Shown: positions 1 to 9,519, counted from the first letter of the stretch. The stretch is 43,196 nucleotides of DNA from Bacillota bacterium (GCA_029548395.1 JAKPNM010000028.1:1-43196); one strand, 5' to 3'. Notes: generated by a model from the letters alone, not told the origin. Made by a program: numbers and translations.

Positions 1-2001
1 GCCGATGCGCTGCCGCTGGCCGCCCGAAAACTCATGCGGATAGCGGTCCGCGTGCTCGGGCACCAGGCCGACGAGATCCAGCATTTCGTAGACCTTCTCG
101 TTGATCAAATCCTTATCCTTTACGCCACGGATGTGCAGGCCCTCCGCAATGATCTCACGCACCGTCATGCGCGGGTTGATGGATGCGATGGGATCCTGGA
201 AGATCATCTGCATCTTGGTCATGATGTTGTCGCGGGAAGCGACGCTCATCTCCACCTGATAGCGGCGCGTGCGCTCGGTCAAGGCTTCGCCGGTCAGCTT
301 GGCTTTGTCGGCCTCATAGGCTTCGGTCAGCTCGGATTTGCGTTGATCGCGGTAGAGCATCACGCATTTGCGTTTTTCTTCCTCAGACTCAAAGGCATGC
401 GCATGCACGCGCTCAACGTCCTGTGCGTGCTGCTGCTTGAGAACGGCAATTTCTTTGCTGCAGGCTTCATCCAGGGCAGAGGCATTGCCGGACTCCTGCT
501 TTTTCTGTTCGCTGTAGCGGGCCTTGATGGCAGCGATTTTCTGCTCCAGCTCCTTGCGCATCTGGTAGAGCATCACCGGCGCTCCATTCTTTGTGGAGGA
601 AATGCGCAGCCCCTGGAAGTATACGTCGCCGCCGGTGGGGTCATACAGGTTGATGATGGTGCGTCCGGTGGTAGTCTTGCCGCAGCCTGATTCGCCTACC
701 AGGCCGAAAACTTCTCCTTTTTTAATGTAAAAACTGACGTCGTCCACCGCTTTGTTGACATAATCGCCGGACTTGAAATACTGCCGCAGGCCATGCACGC
801 GCAGCAACACATCGGGGTCGTCCTGCACGCCTTTGTACTCCCGGCGCTTGAGGATGGCCGTGGTGGCCACCTGCGCCAATACATAGGATAATACGATCAG
901 CCCGATGCCGGCCACCCAGAACCAGAACATTTTGGCCGACAGCCACCAAAGGGGCACGGACATGGGGATGTCCTTGCGGCTGTCGCTGTCCGCGGTGATC
1001 TCGCGCCCGAAACCGCGCATAAAGCTGTTGAACTGTGTGCCGGACTGCACAGGCTGCAGGGCGCGCATGCGGTTGACCAGCGCGCTGTAGCTGCCGTCAT
1101 AGGTCGGATCTTCAAACACTGCCCGCACGGCTGTCAGGAAGATGCCATACGACGGCGTTTTGCCATCGGGGAAAAATGCGGCCATGCCCTTGTATTGGTC
1201 ACGCAGGAAGGGACTTAATTGCAGTCGTGCGCCTTCTTCCTGTCCCTCCGCCACATCCATGAACGCATCCAGGAAACTGGCAGTGGCCTCGCCGCGCTCC
1301 TGGGCAAGGGTGGTTTCCAGCTCCCTGCGATAATCCTCAAAGGTCATCGCTTCGGCAAAGGCGCGTGCATCCTTGACGTCACCCTGATCACGGATCAGGC
1401 GTTCAAAGGTGTGCATGAAGGACAGGAAATCGCCGGTCGCTTCTTCGCCGTGCTCTGCCAGCCACTGGGCATGCCGCTGTTCAAACCAGGGCCGCGTGCT
1501 GGCGGGCTTCAGCTTTGGCAGGGTCTTGCCTGATTTGAGCGCGGGCGTGTCCAGCATGTCCAGATACTCAAAAATTTCACGGATCTCGGTCAACTCCCTG
1601 AGGCTGTCCTGCTGTTCAAAACGGACAATCAAGGGATCAATGTTGAACTCGGTGTCAAAAAATGATTCCAGCTCCTTGGCTGTCTGGGCGTCCAGCTTTT
1701 GCTCGGCTGTGGCCGCCCGCTTGCTGAATCCCTCAAAATGGCGGATGGCATTGGCTGTGCGTACCGAGCCAAGCTCGCCCATATCCTGCCGGGCGCCGAT
1801 CATGGCGGAGAAGTATGCATCGTTGAAGCGCACGCGCTCAAGCAGGTTGGGCTGCATGCCCGATGTGCGCAACCCCGCGCTGAATGTTTTCCACGCCGCG
1901 CCTCCCGTTGCTGTCCCATAAATGGTCAGCACCAGGCCTAACAGCAGCAGCACAATGCCTGAACCGCGCAGGATGTCAGAAACTTTTTTAACCTGCCTCA
2001 C
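1..2001 (-). CDS. oppF: Peptide ABC transporter ATPase (OppF/DppF type) with membrane-anchored N-terminal domain; partial, 3' end outside window
   Basis: ATP-hydrolysing subunit of a peptide importer. The frame is open from GTG at 2001 to the window edge (667 codons). GTG overlaps the oppD stop by 4 nt and follows an AGGAAGGGGG ribosome-binding site. Residues 1-13 are basic, a membrane helix follows at about 14-31, then about 320 mostly helical residues, then a second helix at about 357-378 ([17 protein letters not shown]). The ATPase comes next: Walker [13 protein letters not shown] near 434-445, Q-loop MIFQDP near 600, and signature [10 protein letters not shown] at the edge. Walker A and Q-loop are about 160 residues apart; ordinary OppF has roughly 50. 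The extra ~100 residues are charged and look coiled-coil. Ordinary OppF is about 320 residues with no membrane helix. By the positive-inside rule the 32-356 region should lie outside the cell (inference). Family assignment is firm; substrate is unknown. Confidence 0.88.
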   Translation of the reverse strand, partial: MRQVKKVSDILRGSGIVLLLLGLVLTIYGTATGGAAWKTFSAGLRTSGMQPNLLERVRFNDAYFSAMIGARQDMGELGSVRTANAIRHFEGFSKRAATAEQKLDAQTAKELESFFDTEFNIDPLIVRFEQQDSLRELTEIREIFEYLDMLDTPALKSGKTLPKLKPASTRPWFEQRHAQWLAEHGEEATGDFLSFMHTFERLIRDQGDVKDARAFAEAMTFEDYRRELETTLAQERGEATASFLDAFMDVAEGQEEGARLQLSPFLRDQYKGMAAFFPDGKTPSYGIFLTAVRAVFEDPTYDGSYSALVNRMRALQPVQSGTQFNSFMRGFGREITADSDSRKDIPMSVPLWWLSAKMFWFWVAGIGLIVLSYVLAQVATTAILKRREYKGVQDDPDVLLRVHGLRQYFKSGDYVNKAVDDVSFYIKKGEVFGLVGESGCGKTTTGRTIINLYDPTGGDVYFQGLRISSTKNGAPVMLYQMRKELEQKIAAIKARYSEQKKQESGNASALDEACSKEIAVLKQQHAQDVERVHAHAFESEEEKRKCVMLYRDQRKSELTEAYEADKAKLTGEALTERTRRYQVEMSVASRDNIMTKMQMIFQDPIASINPRMTVREIIAEGLHIRGVKDKDLINEKVYEMLDLVGLVPEHADRYPHEFSGGQRQRIG

Positions 2002-4166
2002 AGCGTAGCGCCCCCTTCCTGTACATTGGTCTGCGCCCGTTTCTGCATGCGCGCTATGCGCTCTTGAACGATGGCAGGCGGCTCTACCTTGGGGGCATCC
2101 GGGTGCAGCAGCCAGGTGGCTGCGTAGTGGGTGTCGGATACACGGAACATGGGCGGTTGCTCCTCAAAATCAATTTCCAGCGCATAATGATTGCGGGCAG
2201 CAAAGGCATCGCCCTCGGGCGGGATGATCATGTTAGGCGGCGTACCCGGGATCGCCTCCAGTTTTTCACGCGTTTCAAGATCCGGCACCGAGGAAAGCAG
2301 CGCCCACGTGTATGGATGCTGCGGGTTGTAGAACACATCATCCGCGGTGCCGTGCTCTACAATCTTGCCTGCATACATTACCGCAATGCTGTCAGCCATG
2401 TTTGCCACCACGCCCAGGTCATGGGTGATGAAGATGACGGACAGATTGCGCTGTTTTTTCAGGTTGTTGATCAATTCCAGGATCTGGGCCTGAATGGTTA
2501 CGTCCAGCGCGGTGGTGGGTTCGTCGCAGATCAGGATATCCGGGTTGGCCGACAAAGCGATGGCGATCACGATACGCTGCCGCATGCCGCCCGAAAACTC
2601 AAACGGATACTGCCTGAAACGCTTGTGCGGTTCAGGGATGCCGACCTCGTCCATCAGCTCGATGGAGCGGTGCTTGGCCATGGACTTGGTGAGCTTGTAG
2701 CCGTAATCCGACGCGCGATCCGTCAAATAATCTACCAATGCCTGCGCGTCGTCCATGCTTGGAGCAACGGCCGAAACGCCTGTTGCCTGATATTGTGCGA
2801 TCAGCGCGCGGACATCGCGCCCCAGGTTTTCCCTGGCGGTTTCAAGGTCTATCAGATTCACTGGCACCACCGAGGATGCCGCCTTGTTCCGTTTGAGCAG
2901 CCTTTCCCGTTTCTTGGTGTCGCGGAGGAAGCGCGCTTCCTCCCGGGGGTTGCTGGTCAGGCCGCGGAAGTAACGGTCGATGTTGGTTTTCATGCTGGTA
3001 TGGAAGACATAGCTTAAATTGTCCTTGTTCAGGCGCATGGGATCAATGGCCTGGTCAACCGCAGCAGCCGTTTGCGCAAAGGCTTTGCGGCACTCGCTCT
3101 CCACCAGCGGGTCTTTTTCAAACACCGGCAGCGCTTTCTCCAGCGCTTGAAGCGCAGCGGCCTTCTGTGTCAGGGATTGCTCGTGGGAAGACACGAGCGC
3201 GCGCTGCACATCCACCAGGAAATCATCCAGGAAATCACGGCGCAGGCGTTCGTTGGCCTGCTGGTTGATGGAGAGGATCTCCCTGCCCTGCGGCAGCGGC
3301 ACGCCGTTTTCCAGGCCAAAGGCCAGCGCGAAGAATGCCGGCTCCGGCGTGTCCAGCGATTCGCTGATCTTTCCCTCCAACTGCTCCAGCAGCTGCAGCA
3401 TGGATTCAGCGTCCCGCAGCTTGAAGCCTGCCGCGCGCGCAGCAACACGGCTTACGCCGGCCTGATACTCCGTTTCGCTTTGGGCAATCAGATATGGATG
3501 ATACCCTCGCTTGAGCGCCCTGGCCCACCGCCCCAGCGCCTCGCGGGCGGTTCGCTCGGAGTTGCGTTTCACTTCCAGACGGACTTCATGCACCAAGTCG
3601 CGGCTTTCCAGCATCGCCTCGCGGGCGGCGTTGTATTCGTTTTGAAGGCGCACACCGTGCTCGACATATTTTTTGAACTTGTTGATTTTCTGCAGCGTTG
3701 CGTCCCTGCGATCCGCCCCATCAGCTGCATATGAGGCGATGATGTGCTTCTCCAGCAAGGCTGTCATGCGTTTGAAACGCCGCTTGCCGTCGCGCCGGCG
3801 CTCCTTGTTGTTGAGGATCATGGCCTCAGTCAGCTGCTTTCCCACGCGCATGATGGGATTGAGCGCAGACAGCGGATCCTGAAAGATCATGGCCAGCTTG
3901 TGCCCGCGAAGGGTATGGAAATCATCCTCGCTGATTTTGAGCAAATCCTGCCCGTCGTAAATGATCTCACCGTTGTCCACCATCGCGTTGCCGGCCAGGA
4001 TGCCCATGATGGCGCGCGCCGTCACAGACTTGCCTGACCCGGATTCGCCAACAATGGCCAGTGTCTCGCCCTCGTTCAGGCGGAAGGAGATGTCTCGCAC
4101 GGCACGTACCGCACCGTTGTTGGTGCGGAAGGATATGCGAAGGTTATTGACCTCTAACTTCAGCAT
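1998..4166 (-). CDS. oppD: Peptide ABC transporter ATPase (OppD/DppD type) with very large internal insertion
   Basis: Second ATPase of the peptide importer, 722 residues against about 330 usually. Walker A GESGSGKS lies at 40-47 and Q-loop MIFQDPLSALNP at about 93-104. The signature FSGGMRQRI is near 524-532, Walker B ILICDEP near 544-550, and the C-terminal oligopeptide motif (PQHPYTWALLSSVP) follows. Q-loop and signature are normally about 60 residues apart; here they are about 430 apart. The extra ~370 residues (about 121-490) are rich in Lys, Arg, Glu, Gln and Ala, have no membrane helix, and look like long helices. All nucleotide-binding motifs are intact, so the protein should be active. 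ATG follows the oppC stop directly, with AGAGGAG as ribosome-binding site. Confidence 0.92.
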   Translation of the reverse strand: MLKLEVNNLRISFRTNNGAVRAVRDISFRLNEGETLAIVGESGSGKSVTARAIMGILAGNAMVDNGEIIYDGQDLLKISEDDFHTLRGHKLAMIFQDPLSALNPIMRVGKQLTEAMILNNKERRRDGKRRFKRMTALLEKHIIASYAADGADRRDATLQKINKFKKYVEHGVRLQNEYNAAREAMLESRDLVHEVRLEVKRNSERTAREALGRWARALKRGYHPYLIAQSETEYQAGVSRVAARAAGFKLRDAESMLQLLEQLEGKISESLDTPEPAFFALAFGLENGVPLPQGREILSINQQANERLRRDFLDDFLVDVQRALVSSHEQSLTQKAAALQALEKALPVFEKDPLVESECRKAFAQTAAAVDQAIDPMRLNKDNLSYVFHTSMKTNIDRYFRGLTSNPREEARFLRDTKKRERLLKRNKAASSVVPVNLIDLETARENLGRDVRALIAQYQATGVSAVAPSMDDAQALVDYLTDRASDYGYKLTKSMAKHRSIELMDEVGIPEPHKRFRQYPFEFSGGMRQRIVIAIALSANPDILICDEPTTALDVTIQAQILELINNLKKQRNLSVIFITHDLGVVANMADSIAVMYAGKIVEHGTADDVFYNPQHPYTWALLSSVPDLETREKLEAIPGTPPNMIIPPEGDAFAARNHYALEIDFEEQPPMFRVSDTHYAATWLLHPDAPKVEPPAIVQERIARMQKRAQTNVQEGGATL

Positions 4167-5711
4167 TTATTCGTCAGCTCCTCTCAACGAAGGGTTGAAC
4201 GCATCGCGTAGCCCGTTCCCGAAGAGGTTGAACGAAATCATCAGGATCGAGATAAACAGCGAGGGAAAGAGGATGATATGCGGGAACGTGCTCAGATAGC
4301 CTTGTCCATTGGCAAGCATGGTGCCTATGCTGGTCATGGAGGATGTTTCCAGGCTGATAATACCCAGATAGGACAGCGTAGACTCCGAGAAGATCACGCC
4401 GGGGATGGACAGCACTGAACCAGTGATGATGGTGCCGATGGCATTGGGAAAGATATGCTTGAATATCAGCCGCCTGTCCTTGGCGCCCAGTGTGCGTGCG
4501 GCCAGGATGTATTCCTGCCCCTTGAAACGATAAAACTGCATGCGCACGCGCGCTGCCATGCCCACCCATCCTGTCATCACATAGGCGAACAGCAAAGAGA
4601 CCAAGGCCCCCACCTTGGCTGCCAGGTGCATCTTGAACAGCGTGACCACCACCAGGAAAGGAACGGCTGACAGCACATCGGAAATGCGCTCCATCAAAAT
4701 ATCGGTGGTTCCGCCATAGTAGCCCTCTACCGCGCCATACATGGCGCCGATAAAGAAGTTAATCAGCGACACGCTGATCGCAAGCAGGAAGGACAGGCGC
4801 GCCCCGGATGCCAGACAGGTAAATATATCCTGCCCGTAAATGTTGGTGCCGAACAGGAATACCGGCTCGAAACCGTTTTTAAACTTGAAAAACTCATAAT
4901 AGTCCACGCGCACCTTGTAGCCGGACTGGTTCTTCTGCGCATAGACATACCAGCTTTGCCCGTCCGTGCCGCCATCATCGCCGGCAATGCGGCTGCTCTT
5001 GTAATCTGCCTGGCTGGCATTGGCGCTGAGCATGTAGTTGGGGATGTGCTTGCCGTTTTCGTCATACAGCGCGAGACCGTCCGAAGTAGGCGCCGGGTTG
5101 GCCAGCTTATACCACAGGTTGGCGCCCATATTGCCCATCACATAGTTGGTCAGGAAGGTGTTTTGCAGCGGATAGATGACCTGAATGCCTGTCTCATCCT
5201 GATACTGCTGCAGCGCGCGGTATTCATCCAACGTGAGGTTGGAATAGATGAAGCCTACCTTGCTGTAGGAATCCACTTCCATGCTGTAGTACGTCAGGCC
5301 GGTGGCATCCACGGTGGGCTCGGAGATGTTGCGCACCACCTCCCGGCCCGTTTCAATGCCGATGCTGGTGTAATAATCATAGCCGGCCTGCGTTTCACGC
5401 TGTTTCTTAAAGCCATCCCAGATGCCCAGGCCGGACAGCGCCGGGTTTTTGGGCAGCACCGTTTTATAGAAACCGTCGCGGAAATTCACGTCATAGTTGG
5501 AGATCATCGGTACAATCAGCGCAAACAGCAGCAACAGCACGATCAATACTGCGGCGACCACTGCGCTTTTATTGTTCCGGAATCTCAGCCATGCATCCTT
5601 AAAATAGCCAATGGGCTTGGTTTCAAATTTGACATCATGGAGGCGCTCATCCTTCTGCGCAAAGCGCAGCTTCTCAAGGGGGATGGCGGGCATTTCGTTT
5701 CTGTTGCTCAT
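4167..5711 (-). CDS. oppC: Peptide ABC transporter permease (OppC/DppC type) with long extracytoplasmic insertion
   Basis: Inner-membrane permease of the importer, 514 residues against about 300 usually. A cytoplasmic N-terminus leads into membrane helix 1 at about 49-70. About 220 polar, Tyr- and Asn-rich residues follow (about 71-290). Then comes the normal permease core, beginning FLFGTNIYGQDIF, the equivalent of the usual LGTDxxGRD segment. The ATPase-contacting EAA loop is present (ARTLGAKDRRLIFKHIFPNA). The inserted part lies between helix 1 and the core, a position that is extracytoplasmic in OppC proteins, so it is probably exposed outside. The ATG overlaps the oppB stop by 4 nt. Confidence 0.92.
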   Translation of the reverse strand: MSNRNEMPAIPLEKLRFAQKDERLHDVKFETKPIGYFKDAWLRFRNNKSAVVAAVLIVLLLLFALIVPMISNYDVNFRDGFYKTVLPKNPALSGLGIWDGFKKQRETQAGYDYYTSIGIETGREVVRNISEPTVDATGLTYYSMEVDSYSKVGFIYSNLTLDEYRALQQYQDETGIQVIYPLQNTFLTNYVMGNMGANLWYKLANPAPTSDGLALYDENGKHIPNYMLSANASQADYKSSRIAGDDGGTDGQSWYVYAQKNQSGYKVRVDYYEFFKFKNGFEPVFLFGTNIYGQDIFTCLASGARLSFLLAISVSLINFFIGAMYGAVEGYYGGTTDILMERISDVLSAVPFLVVVTLFKMHLAAKVGALVSLLFAYVMTGWVGMAARVRMQFYRFKGQEYILAARTLGAKDRRLIFKHIFPNAIGTIITGSVLSIPGVIFSESTLSYLGIISLETSSMTSIGTMLANGQGYLSTFPHIILFPSLFISILMISFNLFGNGLRDAFNPSLRGADE

Positions 5712-6676
5712 TTCTTGGACCCCATTCTGATTCGCGGATCGATGATGCCATAGCTGATATCGATCACGATGCTGGACGCCAGGCCGATGAACGTATAGAA
5801 CACCGTCAGCGCCATAAAGAAGTTGTAGTCGCGGACATTGACGGCAGAAACGTACAGACTGCCTACCCCGGGGATGGCAAAAATCTTTTCAATGATCAGC
5901 GAACCGCCTAAAATGCCAATAAACTCGCCGATGATCATGGGCAGGATGACCACCATGGCATTGCGCAGCGCATGCCGCGAGGTGGCCTGCGCCTTGGTCA
6001 GACCCTTTGTGCGCGCCAGCAGCATAAACTCGCTGGTGAGCACTTCGCTCAGCTCCGCACGGGTATAGCGGGTCAGCCCGGCGATGACGCCAAAGCCCAG
6101 GGAGAGAATGGCCGGCATCATGCTTACCAGCATCCGCCCGCTGAAAAACGCCGTGCTTTCCAGCGATTCAATGGTCAGCGGGAACCAACCCAGTTTATAG
6201 CAGAAAAGATATTGAACAATAAATGCATATACATAGCTGGGCACCGAAATAAACACAACCACCAGCGTGGACACCACATGGTCCTGCCAGCGGTTCTTTT
6301 TCAGCGCAGCGTAAATGCCGAAGACAAGCCCCAACGGAATGGCCAGCAGGATGGAGTAGAGGTTCACCAGCACTGTGTAGGGCAGTTTCTGCACCAATAC
6401 ATCCCACACGTTGAGTGCTTCGTACATCTGCTCGCCCACGCCCCAGTCCCAGTGGAGGAACACATTTTTCAGCAGGAGAAAGTACTGTACAAGCAGCGGC
6501 TTGTTGTACCCCATTGCTTCTCTTTTTGCCAGGATCAGGTTGACGTCCCGGCCCATTTCCCGCACTGCCGGCAGCGGGAGCATTTTGATGAGGATAAAGC
6601 ATATCGTCATGATGATGAACATGGTAAGGAACATCAGCAAAATACGCTTTACAATGTATTTGCCCATTGTGCGCAT
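5708..6676 (-). CDS. oppB: Peptide ABC transporter permease (OppB/DppB type)
   Basis: First permease of the importer, 322 residues, the usual length. The N-terminus (GKYIVKRILLMFLTMF) matches the conserved OppB start, and there are about six hydrophobic segments. The EAA loop reads ARTKGLTKAQATSRHALRNA. Unlike its partners it has no obvious insertion. The ATG at 6676 is chosen over the in-frame ATG at 6667 because GGGAG lies about 9 nt upstream. It forms one unit with oppC, oppD and oppF through overlapping or abutting stops and starts. A gap of about 160 nt containing hairpins separates it from oppA. Confidence 0.93.
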   Translation of the reverse strand: MRTMGKYIVKRILLMFLTMFIIMTICFILIKMLPLPAVREMGRDVNLILAKREAMGYNKPLLVQYFLLLKNVFLHWDWGVGEQMYEALNVWDVLVQKLPYTVLVNLYSILLAIPLGLVFGIYAALKKNRWQDHVVSTLVVVFISVPSYVYAFIVQYLFCYKLGWFPLTIESLESTAFFSGRMLVSMMPAILSLGFGVIAGLTRYTRAELSEVLTSEFMLLARTKGLTKAQATSRHALRNAMVVILPMIIGEFIGILGGSLIIEKIFAIPGVGSLYVSAVNVRDYNFFMALTVFYTFIGLASSIVIDISYGIIDPRIRMGSKK

Positions 6677-6723
6677 TGGTCACTCTCCCTCACTAAGAAA
6701 GCTTGACAAGGGGCTGCGCACAG

Positions 6724-6740
6724 GGCGGGGGGGACCCGCC
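6724..6740. other. Small GC hairpin in the oppA-oppB gap
   Basis: GGCGGG (6724-6729) can pair with CCCGCC (6735-6740) around a five-base loop. It sits just downstream, in transcription order, of the larger hairpin at 6768-6797. No T-tract follows. It may add to transcript processing or attenuation between oppA and oppB. Confidence 0.4.
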
Positions 6741-6767
6741 GCCCCATGTGCAACCTTTGTGTGCAAT

Positions 6768-6797
6768 GGGCACGGGCGGTAGAAGCCGCCCATGCCC
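6768..6797 (-). terminator. Hairpin between oppA and oppB, probable attenuator or processing stem
   Basis: The arms at 6768-6779 and 6786-6797 form a 12-bp stem with one wobble pair and a 6-base loop. The stem starts about 37 nt after the oppA stop. It lacks a U-tract, so it is not a standard intrinsic terminator. A stem after the binding-protein gene commonly protects its mRNA or reduces read-through, giving more binding protein than permease. Confidence 0.55.
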
Positions 6798-6834
6798 ACG
6801 CCATCGCCTCTGCAGCCCTCAGGCTGTCAAAGGA

Positions 6835-9345
6835 TTAGTACTCCAGCGTGTTGTTGGCAATATAGTCTGCCCACGCCGCATCATCATAGTTGTATGTCAG
6901 GAAGCGGAGGCCGCCGAAGCCTACGATCTGCAAATAGGTCTCCACGGGGATGTTCACCTTCTGGGAATCCAGGGAGGCCACGTTGCGGTAGTACACCGGC
7001 GTGGTCACATAGTAGGACAGGTAGGCCTGCTCCATCTTGGCGTAGAACGCATTGCGGGTCTCGTAATCATAGTCCGTAAATTCGCCAATCGCATCGATGA
7101 TGGTGGTTACATCCTTGCTGTTGTTGGCCCACAGCGTCCAGTTGCGCAGGGAGTCGGTGATTTCCTTGCCGTCCACGGTGTAGGTCATCATGACCTTGGT
7201 GGTGTCAAAGCCGATTTCCATTTGTTTTCCGGAACCGTCCGCGGCGTCGGTGTATACCTGGCCCAACATGCCAAACGGCGCCAGGGCCGCACCGCCCCAA
7301 GTGGTGAAGATCATGTCCGCACCGCCGGAGTACATGGTTTCGTAGTAGTCCGGGTCGACCGTCATCTTCAGGCTCAGCTTGCCTTCATAGCCGGAGCCCT
7401 TGACCGCTTCCTTGATCTGGGTGTCCAGATAGGTGAACATCTGCACATAGACAGTGTCGGAGTTGTATACGCGGAATTCGATCTCCACAGGGCTGACGCC
7501 GTCATAAATGCCGGCGGCCACGGCCTTGTCATAGGCGACCTTCATCAGCTCCTGCGCGGCGGGCATGTTATAACCGGTCATCGCGGCATAGGCGTCCTCC
7601 AGCGTGGCATAGTCCTTGCCCTCGCCGTATTCCACGCCGTACAGTTCTACCAGCGCCTGCTTGGCAGGTGCGCTGTCACGGTACAGGCCGCCTGTGAAGG
7701 GGTTGTAGGCATACATATAGTTCAGCATGCCATAGCCGGCGGAACCGGCAGCCGTATAGGCGGTGGCGAACTCCTCGCGGTCCAGCGCCAGGGCAAACGC
7801 CTCGCGGAACTCATCAATCACCACAACCTGGCTGTTGGTGCCGTGCGCCAGCAGCTTTTCATAATCGGTATTGAAGGTGATTTTGGTGGTATAGCTTTGC
7901 GGCGTATAACTGATGTACTTGCTGGAAGCATACTTCTCCATGTCAGCCGCCACCAGGCCCACCTCGTCCAGCTCGCCCTTCAGGAAGGCCAGCAGACGGG
8001 TAGCCTGCTCACCGATCACGGTATAGACGATGCGGTCGGTCTGGTACTGGCCGGCATTCTTGCCGGATTTGTAACCATACCAGTTGTCATTGCGCTCCAG
8101 CGTGAACTGCTTGTCCAGCTCGAAATAGGTCAGCTTGTAGGGGCCGTAGCCAATGCTCTTTTCCGGTGCGGTGCAGTAGTCCGTGGTGACCTTATCGGCC
8201 TTGTCTTCGGAATCCACCTCGGCGCCGCTGGCATCATAGAACGTCTTGCACTCTTCGTATAGGGGCTTGTAAACCAGCCAGGTGCCGCTCAGGTTATAGG
8301 GCATGTAGAAGCTGGCTTCTTCCACGGGCTTGTTCAGGATGATATCGATGGTGTATTCGTCAATCTTCTTCAGGCCCACAGAATCCCAGGACGTTTCGGG
8401 AGCGACAGAGCCCGTTGCCAGGTATTTGCCGGCATACGATTCGTACTTCTGGCCCGCTGCCAGGTAATTATCGTACAGATACTTGGCGGAGACCCACGCC
8501 TCCTCGGCGTTCTCGTCTTCCACGGCTGCGTCGCGGTACATCACATCATTGGTAACGCTGATGTACTTGGCTGCCTCCTTGCCTTCGGCATCCAGAGCGC
8601 CTGCCATGCCCCAGAAACCGTGCATGTCCAAATACACTTCCTGGCCGGCTTCCAGCAGTTCCGCCGCCTTGGCGTCGCCCAGGGGAGCATAGCTCATTTT
8701 GCCGGCATAGAGGTAGTTCTTGGCGTTGACAATGTCAAAATCGCCGTCGTAGTACGAGTCCGCACGGCGGTTGAGCATCTTGGGGTTCAGCTGCTGCTGC
8801 ATGGAGTAGATGTAGTCGTCCGCGGTGATTTTCTCGCCGTTTTCCCACTCCGCAGCCTGATTGAGCGCAATGCGCCAGGCCTTGTTGGCATCGCCCTCGG
8901 CAACGCCGTACTGGCCGACATATTCCGCTGTTACATCAACGGGGAAGTCCGCGGCCATTTCCGGAACGACGGAATAGCCATCCTTGTTAGAGTTCACTAC
9001 AAAGGAATAGAAGCCGATGGTGATGTAGTCCAGAATGATGCTGTCGTCACTGGTCTCCCAGGTATGGGGGTTCCAGTCCAGGCCGCCGCCCATGGCGGTC
9101 ATGGCGGTGTTGTAAGTGTACACCTTTTCGTCGGTGTAGTCTTTGCCGGCTTCGCCCGCATAGACATCGGTGGTCACCTCGCCGCTGGAACCGCCTTCGG
9201 TCTTCACGGTGGTGATTTCACCGGCGTTGAATGTGCGCTCGCCGGGATCGTACGTCTCGGCCGGCGTAAACGCGCTTTCCGCCAATGCGGAAAAGCCCGA
9301 GAACACCAGCAGCATGGCTGTGATCACAGAGATGATTCTCTTCAT
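6835..9345 (-). CDS. oppA: Extracellular peptide-binding protein, family 5 (OppA type), oversized and without lipobox
   Basis: Solute-binding subunit of the importer, 836 residues against about 520-600 usually. The signal peptide (MKRIISVITAMLLVFSGF) ends with SALA before Glu-Ser, a signal-peptidase-I-like site. There is no Cys after the hydrophobic core, so no lipid anchor is expected. The mature part has family-5 features, including WENGEKITADD and GYGPYKLTYFELDKQFTLERN. Only two cysteines are visible in the mature protein. Start ATG has AGGAGG 9 nt upstream. It is the first gene of the operon, with its own promoter at 9405-9433. The specific peptide or other substrate cannot be told. Confidence 0.92.
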   Translation of the reverse strand: MKRIISVITAMLLVFSGFSALAESAFTPAETYDPGERTFNAGEITTVKTEGGSSGEVTTDVYAGEAGKDYTDEKVYTYNTAMTAMGGGLDWNPHTWETSDDSIILDYITIGFYSFVVNSNKDGYSVVPEMAADFPVDVTAEYVGQYGVAEGDANKAWRIALNQAAEWENGEKITADDYIYSMQQQLNPKMLNRRADSYYDGDFDIVNAKNYLYAGKMSYAPLGDAKAAELLEAGQEVYLDMHGFWGMAGALDAEGKEAAKYISVTNDVMYRDAAVEDENAEEAWVSAKYLYDNYLAAGQKYESYAGKYLATGSVAPETSWDSVGLKKIDEYTIDIILNKPVEEASFYMPYNLSGTWLVYKPLYEECKTFYDASGAEVDSEDKADKVTTDYCTAPEKSIGYGPYKLTYFELDKQFTLERNDNWYGYKSGKNAGQYQTDRIVYTVIGEQATRLLAFLKGELDEVGLVAADMEKYASSKYISYTPQSYTTKITFNTDYEKLLAHGTNSQVVVIDEFREAFALALDREEFATAYTAAGSAGYGMLNYMYAYNPFTGGLYRDSAPAKQALVELYGVEYGEGKDYATLEDAYAAMTGYNMPAAQELMKVAYDKAVAAGIYDGVSPVEIEFRVYNSDTVYVQMFTYLDTQIKEAVKGSGYEGKLSLKMTVDPDYYETMYSGGADMIFTTWGGAALAPFGMLGQVYTDAADGSGKQMEIGFDTTKVMMTYTVDGKEITDSLRNWTLWANNSKDVTTIIDAIGEFTDYDYETRNAFYAKMEQAYLSYYVTTPVYYRNVASLDSQKVNIPVETYLQIVGFGGLRFLTYNYDDAAWADYIANNTLEY

Positions 9346-9404
9346 CTTGAGATTTTCCTCCTTCTTTTTTTACCAATTCCTCTTCCGAATGAACGGCTTA
9401 TATA

Positions 9405-9433
9405 AGTGTACCATGTCTTTTCAGCGAATTCAA
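9405..9433 (-). promoter_or_regulatory. Probable promoter of the opp operon
   Basis: On the minus strand -35 TTGAAT (9433-9428), a 17-nt spacer and -10 TACACT (9410-9405) lie about 60 nt upstream of the oppA ATG. The spacing is ideal and each box matches four or more of six consensus bases. Confidence 0.5.
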
Positions 9434-9519
9434 TAGTTTGTCCGGGGCTAATTTCACGGGGTCTTGCATCTTGTATCTGTCGCGCATATTGTCCCGCCCG
9501 TGTTCAGTGGACCGGTATA

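Noticed and set aside
6703..8262. Long plus-strand open frame of about 519 codons opposite oppA
   Set aside because: It mirrors the codon bias of oppA in a GC-rich genome, has no ribosome-binding site and no recognisable domain.
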